Shown: positions 1-10,804, counted from the first letter of the stretch. The stretch: 64,000 bases of DNA from Notamacropus eugenii (GCF_028372415.1 NC_092878.1:70015830-70079829); one strand, 5' to 3'. A program made the numbers and translations. Notes: a model not told the origin generated them from the sequence alone.

Positions 1-895
1 GATCATGGTTTCTGGATGAGTCAATTACATCTTTCTCATCTGACTCCCCACCAACTCTTTCCCCTGACAATTATATGACTTTTTATGAAGACTAAGTGGG
101 ATAGAAAGTAAAGTACAAGTACATGGAGCATACCCAAACTAAGTAGCTAACAGTGGGATCAACTGAATATTTAACCAATAACATATAAGATAAATCCAAG
201 ATTAACAAAAGGAAGGAAGAGAATTTTAGATATTTTAAGTTTGTCACAAAAGCAAATAGAGTCCTTGTCCAGTAGAATTATACCTATGTACATATATGTG
301 CATATATAGATGATGTTATATTTTCAGTTTACTTTTAGTTGTCATTTTAATTCATCAAAATTCTAAAAGAAAGCTTTATCTTATAAAGGATATAGAGACT
401 ACATGGAATGAAATACCACTTCCTCCTTAATTTAATATACAACCTGTTCGTACTTTATCCTTATTTCATAACTTTAAATCAAAACAGATGTAATAATGGA
501 TTTTTATCATCAATATCTTTGTCTAGAATTTTCTTCTAATGGACTAAAGTAAACTTTTGTGGCCCAAAAATATTTATTTAAAAATGCATCTATATCTGAG
601 TGTGAATTTTTCAAGTCCCTTCAAGGGTGATTTGTTAGCTCAGAAGAGCTGATCTTATATGTCTCAAGTTAATAGTGACTACAGACTGTTATTATTTGAT
701 GATGTGATTGATTAAAATGGACAGCACTTATTATAATATAATTCCTGATGTTCAGTGGACTATGCATTCATGCTCAGAAAAAGTACCCTAGATAATATTG
801 ATTGGCAGTATTGATTCCACTTCAGAGATATCATACATTTTGGGATATAAGGTGAATTTACCTCCTGCTACCTAATCAGTGGCTAAGATTTTTGA
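1..895. other. No recognised feature
   Basis: AT-rich single-copy-looking sequence. I see no open frame of substance, no clear repeat family and no simple repeat longer than a few units. Confidence 0.4.
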
Positions 896-914
896 TTTAC
901 TATTAAATATTACC

Positions 915-1931
915 TTTTCTCTTATTTTTCCCAAATTACATGTACAAACCATTTTAATATTCTTTTTCTTTTCAAATTTTGTTTCAAATTTCCTTCTTCC
1001 ATCATCTCTTCCTCTCTTTGAGGCTACCCATGTGACATACGTTATACATGTGTAGACATGCAAAACATTTCCATGTAAGTCATTCTGTGAAAGAAAGCAG
1101 AGATAAAAAGAAACACAAGAAAAATAAACTGCACAAAAAATGTCTTTGATCTCCCTTCAGGCTCTACCAGCTCTTTCTCTGGTGATGGACAGCACCTTCA
1201 CATCATAAGTCCTACAGAATTGTATTAAATCACTATTCATAGGAGACCATCATGCAATATTTCTGTTGTGAAAAAGGTCTCCTGGTTTTGCTCATTTCAT
1301 TTTATATCAGCTCATGGAAGACCTTCTACATATTTCTGAGAGCTTCCTGCTTATAATTTCTAAAAGCACAATAGCATTTCATCACAATCTAATAGGTTGT
1401 TCAACCATTCCCTAATTGATGGATATGCCCTCAATTTTCAATTCATTGCCACCACTACAAGAGCTGCTATAAATATTTTTGTACACATAGGTCCTTTTCT
1501 ATTTATTTCCTTTTTTATCTCTTTAGGATATAGACCCAGTGGTGGTGTTGCTTGGTCAAAGGATATACTCAGTTTTTTAGCCCTTTGGGCATAGTTTCAA
1601 ATTGCTGTCCAGAGCACATGAATGACTGTACAACATCACCAATAGAACATTAGTGTTTTAATTTTTCAACATTCCTTCCAATATTTGTCATTTTCCTTTT
1701 CTGTCCTATTAGCCAATCTGATCAGTGAGAGGTGATAACATAGTGCTGTTTTAATTTGCATTTCTCTCAACAATTTAGATTTAGAGTACTTAAAAACAAT
1801 ATGACTATAGATAGCTTTGACTACTCTGTCTGAAGACTGTCTACTCATATAATTTGACTGTTTATGAATTGAGGAATGGTTCTTATTTCTATAAATTTGA
1901 ATCAGTTTTCTATATTTTATTTATTTACTCA
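915..1931 (-). mobile_element. L1 LINE, ORF2 C-terminal end and 3' UTR (split element, left part)
   Basis: Read on the minus strand, this matches the end of a marsupial L1 ORF2 followed by its 3' UTR. Landmarks on the plus strand are 'accattccctaattgatgg', 'gagctgctataaatattttt', 'gatatagacccagtggtgg' and 'ccaatctgatcagtgagagg', in the same order as the fragment at 56820-58370. The 3' UTR lies at 915-1290 and the ORF2-derived part at about 1300-1931. The frame is broken by many stops. The match stops at about 1931 and resumes at about 4266, so a HAL1 element (1932-4265) has been inserted into it. Confidence 0.8.
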
Positions 1932-2713
1932 TTAGTATTCAACATTTATTTCCCCAAAATTTTGAGTTCCAAATTTTCTCTCCATCTCTCCCCTAGCCCC
2001 AGCACAAGACACCATGAATTTTGATTATCCCTTCCCCCAATACCCCTCCCTTCCCTTATCCCCATCTTCTCTCTATTCTTGTAAGGCAAGATATATTTCT
2101 ATACCCCATTACCTGTATTTCTTATTTCCCAGTTGCATGCAAAAACAATTCTCAACATTCATTCCTAAAACTTTGAGTTCCAACTTCTCTACCTTCTTTC
2201 CTCCCCACCCATTCCACCTGAGAAGGTAAGCCATTCAATATAGGCTATATATGTGTAGTTATGCAAAGACTTCCATAATAGTCATGTTGTGAAAGACTAA
2301 CTATATTTTCCTCCATTCTATACTGCCCTCCATTTATTCTATTCTCTCTTTTGACCTTGACCCTCCCCAAAAGTGTTTACTCCTAATTACTAGCTCCTCC
2401 CATTTGTCCTCCCTTCGGTCATCCTCCCATTCCACTTATGTCCTTCTCCCCTGCTTTCCTGTTGTGTAAGATAGATTTTCAAACCAAGTTGAGTATGCAT
2501 GTTATTCCCTGTGATGAGAGTAAGCTTCACTTTTTCCCTCTCACTTTCCCCCTTTGCCCTTCCACTGAAAAAGCCTTTTCTTGCCTCTTTTATGAGTGAT
2601 AATTTGCCCCATTCCATTTCTCCCTTTCTCCTCCCAATATATTCCTCTCTTATCCCTTAATTTTATTTATTGAGGTACCATCCCTTACTATTCAACTCAC
2701 CCTGTGCCCTCTG

Positions 2714-2718
<5 letters not shown>

Positions 2719-2770
<52 letters not shown>
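2719..2770 (+). repeat. (TG)n microsatellite inside HAL1 copy 1
   Basis: About 24 TG units between ORF1 and the 3' end of HAL1 copy 1. The same site in copies 2 (about 5000-5070) and 3 (32323-32880) is also TG/TA-rich, so the repeat was probably part of the source element. Confidence 0.95.
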
Positions 2771-2771
<1 letters not shown>

Positions 2772-2897
2772 CAATCTCTCCAACTACCCAAATACTGAGA
2801 AAAGTTTTAACAGTTACAAATATTATCTTTCCATGTAGGAATACAAACAGTTCTACTTTAGTAAGTCCCTTATGATTTCTCTTTTCTGTTTACCTTT

Positions 2898-4139
2898 TCA
2901 TGCTTCTCTTGATTCTTGTGTTTGAAAATAAAATTTTCTATTCAGCTCTGGTCTTCTCATCAAAAATGCTTGCAAGTTCTCTATTTCATTGAATGACTGC
3001 TTTGTCCCCTGAAGTACTATACTCAGTTTTGTTGGGTAGGTGATTCTTGGTTTTAATCCTAGTTCTTTTGACTTCTGCAATATCATATTCCAGGCCTTTT
3101 GATCCCTTAATGTAGAAGCTGATAGATCTTGTGTTATCCTGATTGTATTTCCACAATACTTGAATTGTTTCTTTCTGGCTGCTAGCAGTATTTTCTCTTT
3201 AACCTGAGAATTCTGGAACTTGGCTACAATATTTCTAGGAGTTTTTCTATTCAGATCTCTTTCAGGAGATGATTGGTGAATTCTTTCAATATTTGTTTTA
3301 CCCTCTTCTTCTAGAATATCAAGAAATTTTCTCTGACAATTTCATGAAAAATGATATCTAGGATCTTTTTTTTTGATCATGACTTTCAGGTAGCTCCATA
3401 ATTTTTAAATTGTTTCTCCTGGATCTATTTTCCAAGTCAGTTGTTTTTCGGATGAGAGATTTCACATTGTCTTCAATTTTTTCATTCTTTTTTTTTGTTT
3501 TGTAATTTCTTGGTTTCTCATAAAGTCATTAGCTTCCATCTGCTCCATTCTCATTTTTAAAGAACTATTTTCTTCAGTGAACTTTTGAACCTCCTTTTCC
3601 ATTTGGCTAATTCTGCCTTTTAAAACATTCTTCTCCTCACTGGTGTTTTGGGCCTCTTTTGCCATTTGAGTTAGCCTGTTTTTAAAAGTATTATTTTCTT
3701 CAGCATTCTTTTGAGTCTCCTTTAGCAAGCTGTTGACTTACTTCTCATGATTTTCTTGCTTCATTCTCGCTTCTCTTCCCATTTTTTCCTCCACCTCTGT
3801 TACTTGATTTTCAAAATCCTTTTTGAGCTTTTCCATTACTTGAGACCATTGCATATTTATTTTGGAGGTTTTGGATACAGAAGTCTTGACTTTTATGTCT
3901 TCCATTGATGGTATGCATTGTTTTTCATCATCTGAAAGGATAAAAGAAAATATCTTTGAAGTTGTCTTTGACGTTTGTGGGTTGAGGGATCTGGGAACTG
4001 TAACTGCTGCCCAGGATTTCACTTGCCCCAGTCCTGTCCGAGCTACATGGGGGCCAATGCTGTGCTGCACTCTGCACCCAGTGCTATAGACCTTTCCTGT
4101 TGGTCTTCCAGGCTGTCCTGGACTGGAAATCTCTTTCAC
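2898..4139 (-). pseudogene. HAL1/L1 ORF1 remnant, copy 1
   Basis: Broken ORF1 encoding the RNA-binding chaperone of L1-type elements. Three open pieces remain on the minus strand. 4139-3738 is the N-terminal part and the start of the coiled coil; its first codon is GTG, not ATG. 3728-3462 is a coiled coil with 21-residue modules such as 'EEKNVLKGRISQMEKEV'. 3086-2898 is the end of the C-terminal domain, including 'KELGLKPRITYPTKLS', which corresponds to the conserved YPAKLS region of L1 ORF1p. Frameshifts lie near 3730 and in an A-run near 3490, and the sequence for the central RRM-like domain (about 3090-3460) has several stops. It is not expected to make protein. Confidence 0.8.
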
Positions 4140-4248
4140 TCTGTCATTTTGTGGTTTCTGCTGCTCTAGAATTTGTTTAGAGTCATTTTTACAGGTATTT
4201 TTTATCAGCTGTGGCAGGAGAACTACTACAGGTCATCCTTCTACTCCT

Positions 4249-4261
4249 CCATCTTGGCTCC
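4249..4261 (-). promoter_or_regulatory. YY1-like site at the 5' end of HAL1 copy 1
   Basis: On the minus strand the element begins with 'GGAGCCAAGATGG', which contains the YY1 core CAAGATGG within the first bases of the element. In human L1 a YY1 site at the same place positions transcription initiation; a similar role here is inference. Confidence 0.45.
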
Positions 4262-4265
4262 ATCC

Positions 4266-4304
4266 CCAGTTTTTATTTTTTAGCAGTGAAGTCTTTATCA
4301 GAGA

Positions 4305-4312
<8 letters not shown>
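4266..4312 (-). mobile_element. L1 LINE, right part of the split element
   Basis: The short stretch ending 'gtctttatcagagaaatt' continues the ORF2-derived sequence that stops at 1931, matching the order seen intact at 57755-57790. It is bounded on the right by a CT microsatellite. Confidence 0.65.

Positions 4313-4380
<68 letters not shown>
4305..4380 (+). repeat. (CT)n microsatellite
   Basis: Near-pure CT dinucleotide repeat with one TTT interruption close to 4365, running directly into the AT-rich palindromic repeat. Confidence 0.95.
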
Positions 4381-4496
4381 ATATATATGTATATATATAC
4401 ATATATAATATATATTATATATGTATATATATACATATATAATATATATTATATATGTATATATATACTATATATATGTATATAGTATATATATAA
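4381..4496. repeat. Palindromic AT-rich tandem repeat (34-bp unit)
   Basis: A 34-bp unit starting at about 4387, built from the palindromes 'gtatatatatac' and 'ataatatatattat', is present about 2.6 times. Each unit can fold on itself, as can neighbouring units. Confidence 0.85.
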
Positions 4497-5150
4497 TTTC
4501 ACACTAATGATTACCAACTATATATTTCCCTTAATCCTATAATCCACCCGTGTATCCTACTCTCTTTCTCATTTTACCCTGTTAATTCTCAAAAGTATTT
4601 TGATTCTCACTTTTACCTCTCACAAACTACCCTCCCTTCTATCAGCATGATGCATCTCTTATACCCTTTCCTTCTTGTTTTCTTATACAGTAAGATAAAT
4701 TTCTACAACCATGTGAGGGTATATATTATTTCCTTTTTGAGGCAATTCCAATGACAATAAGGTTCATGTGGTCTCCCTCTATTTGTCCCTTTGCTATAAA
4801 ATCTCTTTAACTTCTCTTTTATGTCAGATAATTTATCCCAGGCAAATTTTCCCTTTCCATTTCTCTCAAAGCATTTTTCCTTCTCATCCCTTAATTTTTC
4901 TTTTTAGATAATCATACAATCACATTTAACTCACACCTCTTCTTTTTGTCTATGCATACTCATCCTGCCTTAATTATGAGAAAATTTTTGCGTATTATAT
5001 GCATATTTACATATTCATATATGTGTGTATATGTACATAAATATGTATAGATATATGTGTGTATTTGTGAAAATATAATTTTCCCATGTAAAAACATAAA
5101 CAGTTTAACCTTATAGAATCCCTTATGATTTCTCTTTTCTGTTCACCTTT

Positions 5151-6897
5151 CTATGTCTCTTCTGAGTCTTGTACTTGAAAGTCAGATTTTCTATTCAACT
5201 CTGATTTTTTTTCATCAGAAATGCTTGAAAATTCTCTGTTTCTTTGAATGTCCATTTTTTCTCCTGCAGGAATGTATTCAGTTTTGCTGGGTAGATGATT
5301 CTTGGTGGTAATCTTACATCTTTTACCCTCCAGAATATCATATTCCAAGCACTCCAGTCCTTTAATTTAGAAACTAGTAAATCCTGTGTTATCCTGACTA
5401 TGGCCCTATGATATTTGAATTGTTTCTTTCTGGCTGTTTGCAGTATTTTCTTTTTGCAGTATTTTCTGCTTGATCTTAGAAGTCTGGAATTTGGCTATAA
5501 TAATCTTGGGACCTTTTATTTTGGGATCTCTTTCAGGAGGTGGTTGGCACATTTTTCAATTTCTATTTTACCCTCTGATTCTAGAACATCTGATTTTCCT
5601 TGATAATTTCTTGATCTAGTCTTTTTTTTATTTTTACTGACGATGTTCAGATAGTTTAATAATACTGAAATGATCTCTCCTGGATCTATTTTCCAGGTGA
5701 ATTAGTTTTCCAATGGAATATTTCACATTTTATACTTTTTTTTTCATTCTTTTGATTGTTTGATTTTTTTCTTGATGTCTTGTAAAGTGATTAGTTTCCA
5801 CTTATCTTTTTCTAACTTTTAAGGAATTTTTTTTTCAGTGAGCCTTCGGATCTCCTTTTCCATTTGGTCAATTCTACTTTTTAAGGAGTTCTTATCCTTA
5901 GTGAATTTATGCATATCTTTTTTTTCTGCTTGGCCAATTGTGCCTTTCAAGGCATTCTTCTTTGCACTGGATTTTTATGCCTTTTACTGCTTGGCCTATC
6001 TTGTTCTTAAGGTGTTATTTTCTTCAGGTTTGTGTGTGTGTGTGTGTGTGTGTGTGTTTGATTGATTCTTTTTTTCATTATTTTCTTGTATCACTCTCAT
6101 TTCTCTTCCCAGTTTTTCCTCTATCTCTCTTACTTGATTTTTAAAATTCTTTTCCAGCTCTTCCATGGCCTGAGACTAATTCATATTTTTTCTTTGAAGC
6201 TTTATTTCCAGGAATTTTGACTGTTGTCTTCTGAATGAGTGTTTTGATGTTCCTTGTCAGCATAATAATATTTTTCTGTTGTTTGATCGTTTTCCAACCT
6301 ATTTGTTGACTTTTAACTCTATGCTAAAATAAAACTCTGCTTCTCAATTGGAAAGGGTACAGAAACAAACCTCACTTTTTTTGGTTTTTGTTTTGTTTTG
6401 TTCAGGGATAATTCTGAGAACCTGTAAATTTTTGGCCCTCTTCAGGTGAGCTGGTCTAGGGAGAGGAGTGTTTACTATCCTTCTGTACCATCCTTTGGTT
6501 GTGAATGACCACAAGTACTTTTTTCAACTCTGGAACTGTGACTGGGATCCCTATTCCCTTGTTACTACAAACGGTGTTGTGCTAGTGCTCCTCATTTCAC
6601 TGGGACTTAGACCCAGGACTGCAACGCAGATCCATGTATAAGTAATGCAACAGAGTTCTGCCTCTAGTACCTGCAAAGAATCCTTATAACTCTTCCTCTG
6701 ACCTATTTTCTTGTCCCTTTACTAGGGATCAGTGGGGCGAGAGTTCTGGAAATTGCCAGTGCTGCCACTGATTCAGTTACTCCAAGGCCTGCTCTTGATT
6801 TCCCGGGGAATACTGGACTATGTTTCTTTCTCACTTTGGTGCAAAGGACATTTCCTGCCAACCTTCTAGTTTGTCTTGGGCTGGAAAATTGTTTCAT
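5151..6897 (-). pseudogene. HAL1/L1 ORF1 and 5' region remnant, copy 2
   Basis: Decayed ORF1. The piece at 5348-5151 aligns with the C-terminal end of ORF1p in copy 1 (compare 'LPSKTEYIPAGEK' with the tyrosine-proline-lysine region). The coiled-coil segment between 5750 and 6230 has many stops and holds a (TG)n expansion at 6029-6058. The piece at 6897-6703 corresponds to the 5' UTR and N-terminal region. The reading frame is broken throughout. Confidence 0.65.
6029..6058 (+). repeat. (TG)n microsatellite in the ORF1 coiled-coil region of HAL1 copy 2
   Basis: Fifteen TG units, at a different site from the 3'-region TG repeat of the other copies, so an independent expansion. Confidence 0.95.
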
Positions 6898-6903
6898 TTG
6901 GTC

Positions 6904-6923
6904 TTTTTTTTTGGGGGGGGGGG
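6904..6923 (+). repeat. T-run followed by an 11-base G-run
   Basis: Nine T followed by eleven G in the 5' UTR of HAL1 copy 2. Other copies have no such G-run at this place. Confidence 0.9.
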
Positions 6924-7204
6924 TTATGCTGCTTTAAAATTTGTTTAAAGTCATTATTTAAAGTATTTGGAGGAATTTCAGGGAGAGCTCAGCCTAGTCT
7001 CTGCTTTTACTTTGCCATGTTGGCTCTGATTCAATCTTATTATTTATCATTTAATGGAATAAAAATCAAAAAGAAAAATTCATTGCAAAAAATTGTGCTA
7101 TCTTTTGAAATATAATTATGCAATTATACTTATTTAATGGATCAAGATCTAGTGCAGGGAGTATGAAAAGGAGAATAATGATCCACCTAGAAATAGGCAA
7201 TGTG

Positions 7205-7440
7205 ATGTACTAGCTAAAGCACAAACTTAAGGGTTAAATAACCTAGAACACATGCTCTGTCACTTGCTATCTATAGGACATTAAGAAAAAAAAATCATTT
7301 AAGCACTGAGAACTTCAGTTCCTTTCTTATAAAGTGAGAATAATTATATATACTTCATCTTGCTCAAAAGGCCCTTATGAGGATAAAATAACTTAATGAA
7401 AGTAACAGTATTTTATAAGCAAAACAGTAATAATGAATAG
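7205..7440 (+). mobile_element. MIR/CORE-type SINE
   Basis: Follows the MIR layout: 'tcacttgctatctatagg', then 'ttcagttcctttcttataaa', then 'gcccttatgaggataaaata'. It is heavily diverged and old. Confidence 0.6.
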
Positions 7441-7494
7441 TAAAAAATTTTAAAAATCTAAACTTGGAATAATCCTGAGTGCAATTAGTATATT

Positions 7495-8180
7495 ATTCTT
7501 TCGAGGAAATGGAAAAATAGGCACATTAATACATTGTTGTTGGAACTGTGAATTGGTACAACCCTTCTGGAAAACCATTTTTAACTATACTTCCAAATGA
7601 TTAAATTGTACTCTTTGACAAAGCAATATCAATAGGTTTAAATGTGAAAAGATATTCAAGAAAAAAGGTAAAGAAACTATAGGTACCAAAAATACTTATA
7701 ATAGTTCTTTTGTGGTTAAAAAATAACTAGGAAGTAAGGGTCTGCACATCAAATAGATAATGGCTAAGTAAATTAGATACATTAATGTAATACCATACTA
7801 TTGTCATAAGACATAATGAAAAGTGTGAAAGAAAAAATAAGAGTTTATGAACTGCTGCAAAGAAAAGTAAGCAGAGTTAGGAAAATGACTTACAAAGTGA
7901 AAATAATTTAGTGAAGACAAACAATTTCAAAAGACCTAAAAACACTGGTCAGTGAAATGACTGGGTATGATTCTGGAGTATAAATGGTGAAGTTCAGCAC
8001 ACACCTTCTAAGAGAAAGCAATGAAGTCAGCATGCTGAATGAGACACGTAATTTTGAGTCATGGCCAATGTGGAAATTTGTTTTGCTTAACTATACACAA
8101 CTATAACAATGATTTTGTTTCTCTTTCTCTCTCCTTCTATCCCTAATGAGGAGAATGCAGAAAGAATATAAAATAGATTT
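7495..8180 (+). mobile_element. L1 LINE, ORF2 C-terminal end and 3' UTR
   Basis: Plus-strand copy of the same region found reversed at 56820-58370. Landmarks are 'acattgttgttggaactgtg', 'aattggtacaacccttctgg', 'taatgtaataccatactatt' and the 3' UTR tail with its pyrimidine-rich segment near 8120. The frame is destroyed. Confidence 0.65.
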
Positions 8181-8529
8181 TTGTTAATAAAAAATATCTA
8201 ATTTCAAAAATCATGAATTCAAATTAAATGTTTTTTTTTTTATTTCCCAGGATACTACAGATAAAACAGATAAACACACACAATACACACAATTACACAC
8301 ACACCTTTTAGCCTATAATAAAATAGATATAATTGGCATGTTCTTAAATTTTAACCCTAGCATTGTGTTCCTTACAATGCTTAAGTGGATGTGATTTAGA
8401 TTAAATAAAATCAGTGATACCCTTATCACATGGTTTCTTATAATCTTTAAATTCAATCAGTTAGATTGATAGCACTGCATTACTTGTAGTATAGAAATAA
8501 TTTTAATATGTAATAATACTATTTAGTAA
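8181..8529. other. No recognised feature
   Basis: AT-rich sequence with a T-run at about 8231-8241 and a short CA-rich patch at about 8273-8305. Nothing else is identified. Confidence 0.4.
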
Positions 8530-8690
8530 GTAACAACATTTAGTTCAATTCAGTCATTTTATGGATGAGAAAATTGAGTCTCAAGAAGAATCATATAATT
8601 AGGAAACAACAGAAATCATATTTGAAACCTAGCTCTTTGAATTCAAATACAATGAAATCTTTTTCTGCTAAACCATACTGATCCCATATC
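8530..8690 (-). mobile_element. MIR/CORE-type SINE, diverged
   Basis: Shows the reverse-oriented SINE pattern 'cattttatggatgagaaaat' followed by a decayed 'gaaacctagctctttgaatt' block, where the family usually has the tRNA-like B box region. Confidence 0.45.
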
Positions 8691-8699
8691 TAGATGTTA

Positions 8700-9230
8700 A
8701 TAAGTATGCTTATTTTCTGTTTTTTTCTCTAACATGATGGGTATACTCATATTCAAAATACTTCACCAATATTATAGGTAGTATGTAGTAGCAAAGACAA
8801 AACAAAACAAAACAAACAACCTAGAATATGTTTTGCTTGAGCAAAAAAATGATTCATTTTATATAACCAACTTACAAATGAAGTTTGTAAATGCAACACA
8901 ATTTTAAGTTGGGGACTATTTAATAGGTCATGAAATTTTAGAACCGAATTACTTTTGCTCAGTAAGGTCCATTTGATGGAGCTCACAAAAGGTTTTTAGG
9001 AGCTAGTTTTGTTTTACTTTATATTGGGTCAATTACTTGATTGGTTATTTTTCCATATTGATTCACTTATCATTATCTTCAATTTCAAAGAAAGAAAAAT
9101 CAGGCTGAATTTTTCTTTATTTTAAAGTGTGATTAAAACCAGATAATATTCCTTTTAGCAAAAAAGCATTCTTTCCCTTGTTTCCTCCCCCCACCCCCGT
9201 ACACATGCTTGTCATTCCATGTAATGACTT
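8700..9230. other. No recognised feature
   Basis: AT-rich sequence; nothing identified on either strand apart from a short AAAAC repeat near 8797-8815. Confidence 0.4.
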
Positions 9231-9339
9231 CTTCCCCTTCTTCTTTAGCATCGTCATCATCTTCTTCTTCTTCTCTGCCTGTCTCTGTCTCTGTCTCTGT
9301 CTCTGTCTCTCTCTGTCTCTCTGTCTCTCTCTCTGTCTC

Positions 9340-9401
<62 letters not shown>

Positions 9402-9625
9402 CTTTGTCCCCCTTTCTGCTTCCTATCTTTCTTCATATCTACCTCTATATTTTTTACCATTGTCTATATCTCTGTCTCTTGGCCTTTCTCTCCTCTCTAT
9501 TCTACTCTCTCTCCCCACCTTGTTCCCCTTTCTGTCTCCCCTCTACCTTTTTTGTCTATATCTCTTTCCCTCCCACTTATTCCCCCCTTCTGTTTCTGTC
9601 CTCCTCCCTCACTTTTTCTGTTTTA
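9231..9625 (+). repeat. Long polypyrimidine tract with graded (CTGT)/(CT)n repeats
   Basis: Nearly 400 bases of almost pure pyrimidine. A (CTT)n patch at 9261-9275 is followed by CTGTCT units at 9276-9355, where G interruptions become rarer, then pure (CT)n to 9400, then degenerate C/T-rich sequence. All open frames through it are Ser/Leu-rich artefacts of the repeat. Confidence 0.9.
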
Positions 9626-10139
9626 TTTAGGACAGAAGTAAATATATCACATAAATAGAAAAATTCATGTTTGTTTTTTACAAAAGTAATCCATCCTTTT
9701 TTCATTTTCATACCAAAAATCAATGTCATTTATCACTCAAGATTAACTCTCTTTCATGAAGCTAATTAGTCCTATATATCAAAGTTCACAAGCTCTGTGA
9801 GCTTGTCTACTTGGCAAGAAATCTTATCAGAAGAAATTGAAACATTTATAAGAAATAGGAGATATTGTGAAATTTTTTTACTTTTAAAGAAGAAGTAACT
9901 TCAAAGAGGAGGATCTCTGTATTCTCCACTGGTCAAAATTTGATGTGATAGCTAAGGGTTTGAATGGTATGGGAAGAGAGGATCTTCCAGTGTAGTTAAT
10001 GTTTTCAGAAATAGTCTTCATTATAGATTTTCAAACATATAGAAACCATATTCAGGCTGGACAATTATAATAATAAAGCAAAATAAAAAACCACAAATAA
10101 AAAAAGACAAAAACTTTTCCTATTCCAGCTATTTCACAA
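9626..10139. other. No recognised feature
   Basis: AT-rich sequence with no identified gene or repeat. A short perfect inverted repeat 'acaagctc..gagcttgt' is present at about 9787-9807. Confidence 0.4.
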
Positions 10140-10400
10140 AATGTAGTTGTAAGGGACCTCTGAGTCCAACTAATCCAATGGATACATAAGCAGAAATCTG
10201 ACTTTCAGTGTTTAAGAAGGATTACCCAACTTTATTTGGCTATCTCCTATGATGGGAAATTTGTCTGTATAAATAACAAAAAGTCTGTTGTCGTTGCTGT
10301 TTTCCTACCTAATTCTACTCCGATTCTGTTTTCACTTAAATTAAGTTACCTCTGCTTCTTATTTAGATCTTTGATGAAATAAGGTCCTTTCTGGATTTTT
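10140..10400 (-). mobile_element. L3/CR1-type LINE 3' fragment, low confidence
   Basis: The reverse of the L3/CR1 3' end pattern seen at 23225-23620: a 'gacctctgagtccaac' start on the plus strand, then a decayed interior with 'ttacctctgcttcttattta'. Divergence is high. Confidence 0.4.
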
Positions 10401-10804
10401 GTCCCTGTCTAACACAGATTATAAATGACATGGACACAGTTCAATAATTTGTTGGAGGGTCACTTTTTGTAGTATATTTTGAACCAAGATTAAAAAAAAG
10501 CACCACACCTAGGTTTTTTGCTGCAATCCTGCTTTTCAGCAATGCTATCTTAAAGCATTTTATCCTAGTCCCAAGAGTTCTACTCTTGCTTATTTTTTAT
10601 TAATGAATTTCGTTATGATGATTTTCTTGGGAAAAAAAATCTTATTTGTTTTGATAAGCTAAGTTCTGTCTTCTCACACTCCTCCACAGAACCCATTCCC
10701 CCAACTTATATTCTCTTTGAGAATATAAGAGAACAAAGCTCATTGTAAATATGTATAGTCAATCAAAACAAATTTCCATATTGGCCATGTCCAAAAATAT
10801 AACT
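10401..10804. other. No recognised feature
   Basis: AT-rich sequence; a near-palindrome 'ttctctttgagaatataagaga' region at about 10709-10731 is the only structure noticed. Confidence 0.35.

Larger units (their letters stand above)
1932..4265 (-). mobile_element. HAL1-like (ORF1-only L1) element, copy 1, near full length
   Basis: Minus-strand element of about 2.3 kb with a 5' end 'GGAGCCAAGATGG' at 4261-4249, a 5' UTR to about 4140, an ORF1 remnant (about 4139-2898), a 3' region holding a TG microsatellite, and a 3' end near 1932. There is no room for and no trace of ORF2 between ORF1 and the 3' end, which is the defining feature of half-L1 elements, known from several mammal groups including opossum. 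The 3' end carries two similar terminal modules, at about 1940-2010 and 2150-2210. It interrupts an L1 fragment whose halves lie at 915-1931 and 4266-4312. AT-rich stretches at both junctions ('tattttatttattta' and 'tttttatttttta') could be a worn target-site duplication. Confidence 0.8.
4497..7030 (-). mobile_element. HAL1-like element, copy 2, 3' truncated
   Basis: Minus-strand ORF1-only element, more diverged than copy 1. The 5' end near 7030 reads 'agccaacatggc' (plus strand 'gccatgttggct'), a mutated form of the usual start. The 5' UTR spans about 6400-7030, the ORF1 coiled-coil region about 5750-6230 and the C-terminal domain region about 5150-5620. The 3' region with TG/TA-rich sequence near 5000-5070 continues to about 4500, where the two 3' terminal modules seen in copy 1 are missing and simple repeats begin. 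Again no ORF2 sequence lies between ORF1 and the 3' part. Confidence 0.75.

Noticed and set aside
9178-9658. Plus-strand frames of about 150 codons
   Set aside because: Ser/Leu-rich products of the CT repeat, present in more than one frame at once. No domain.
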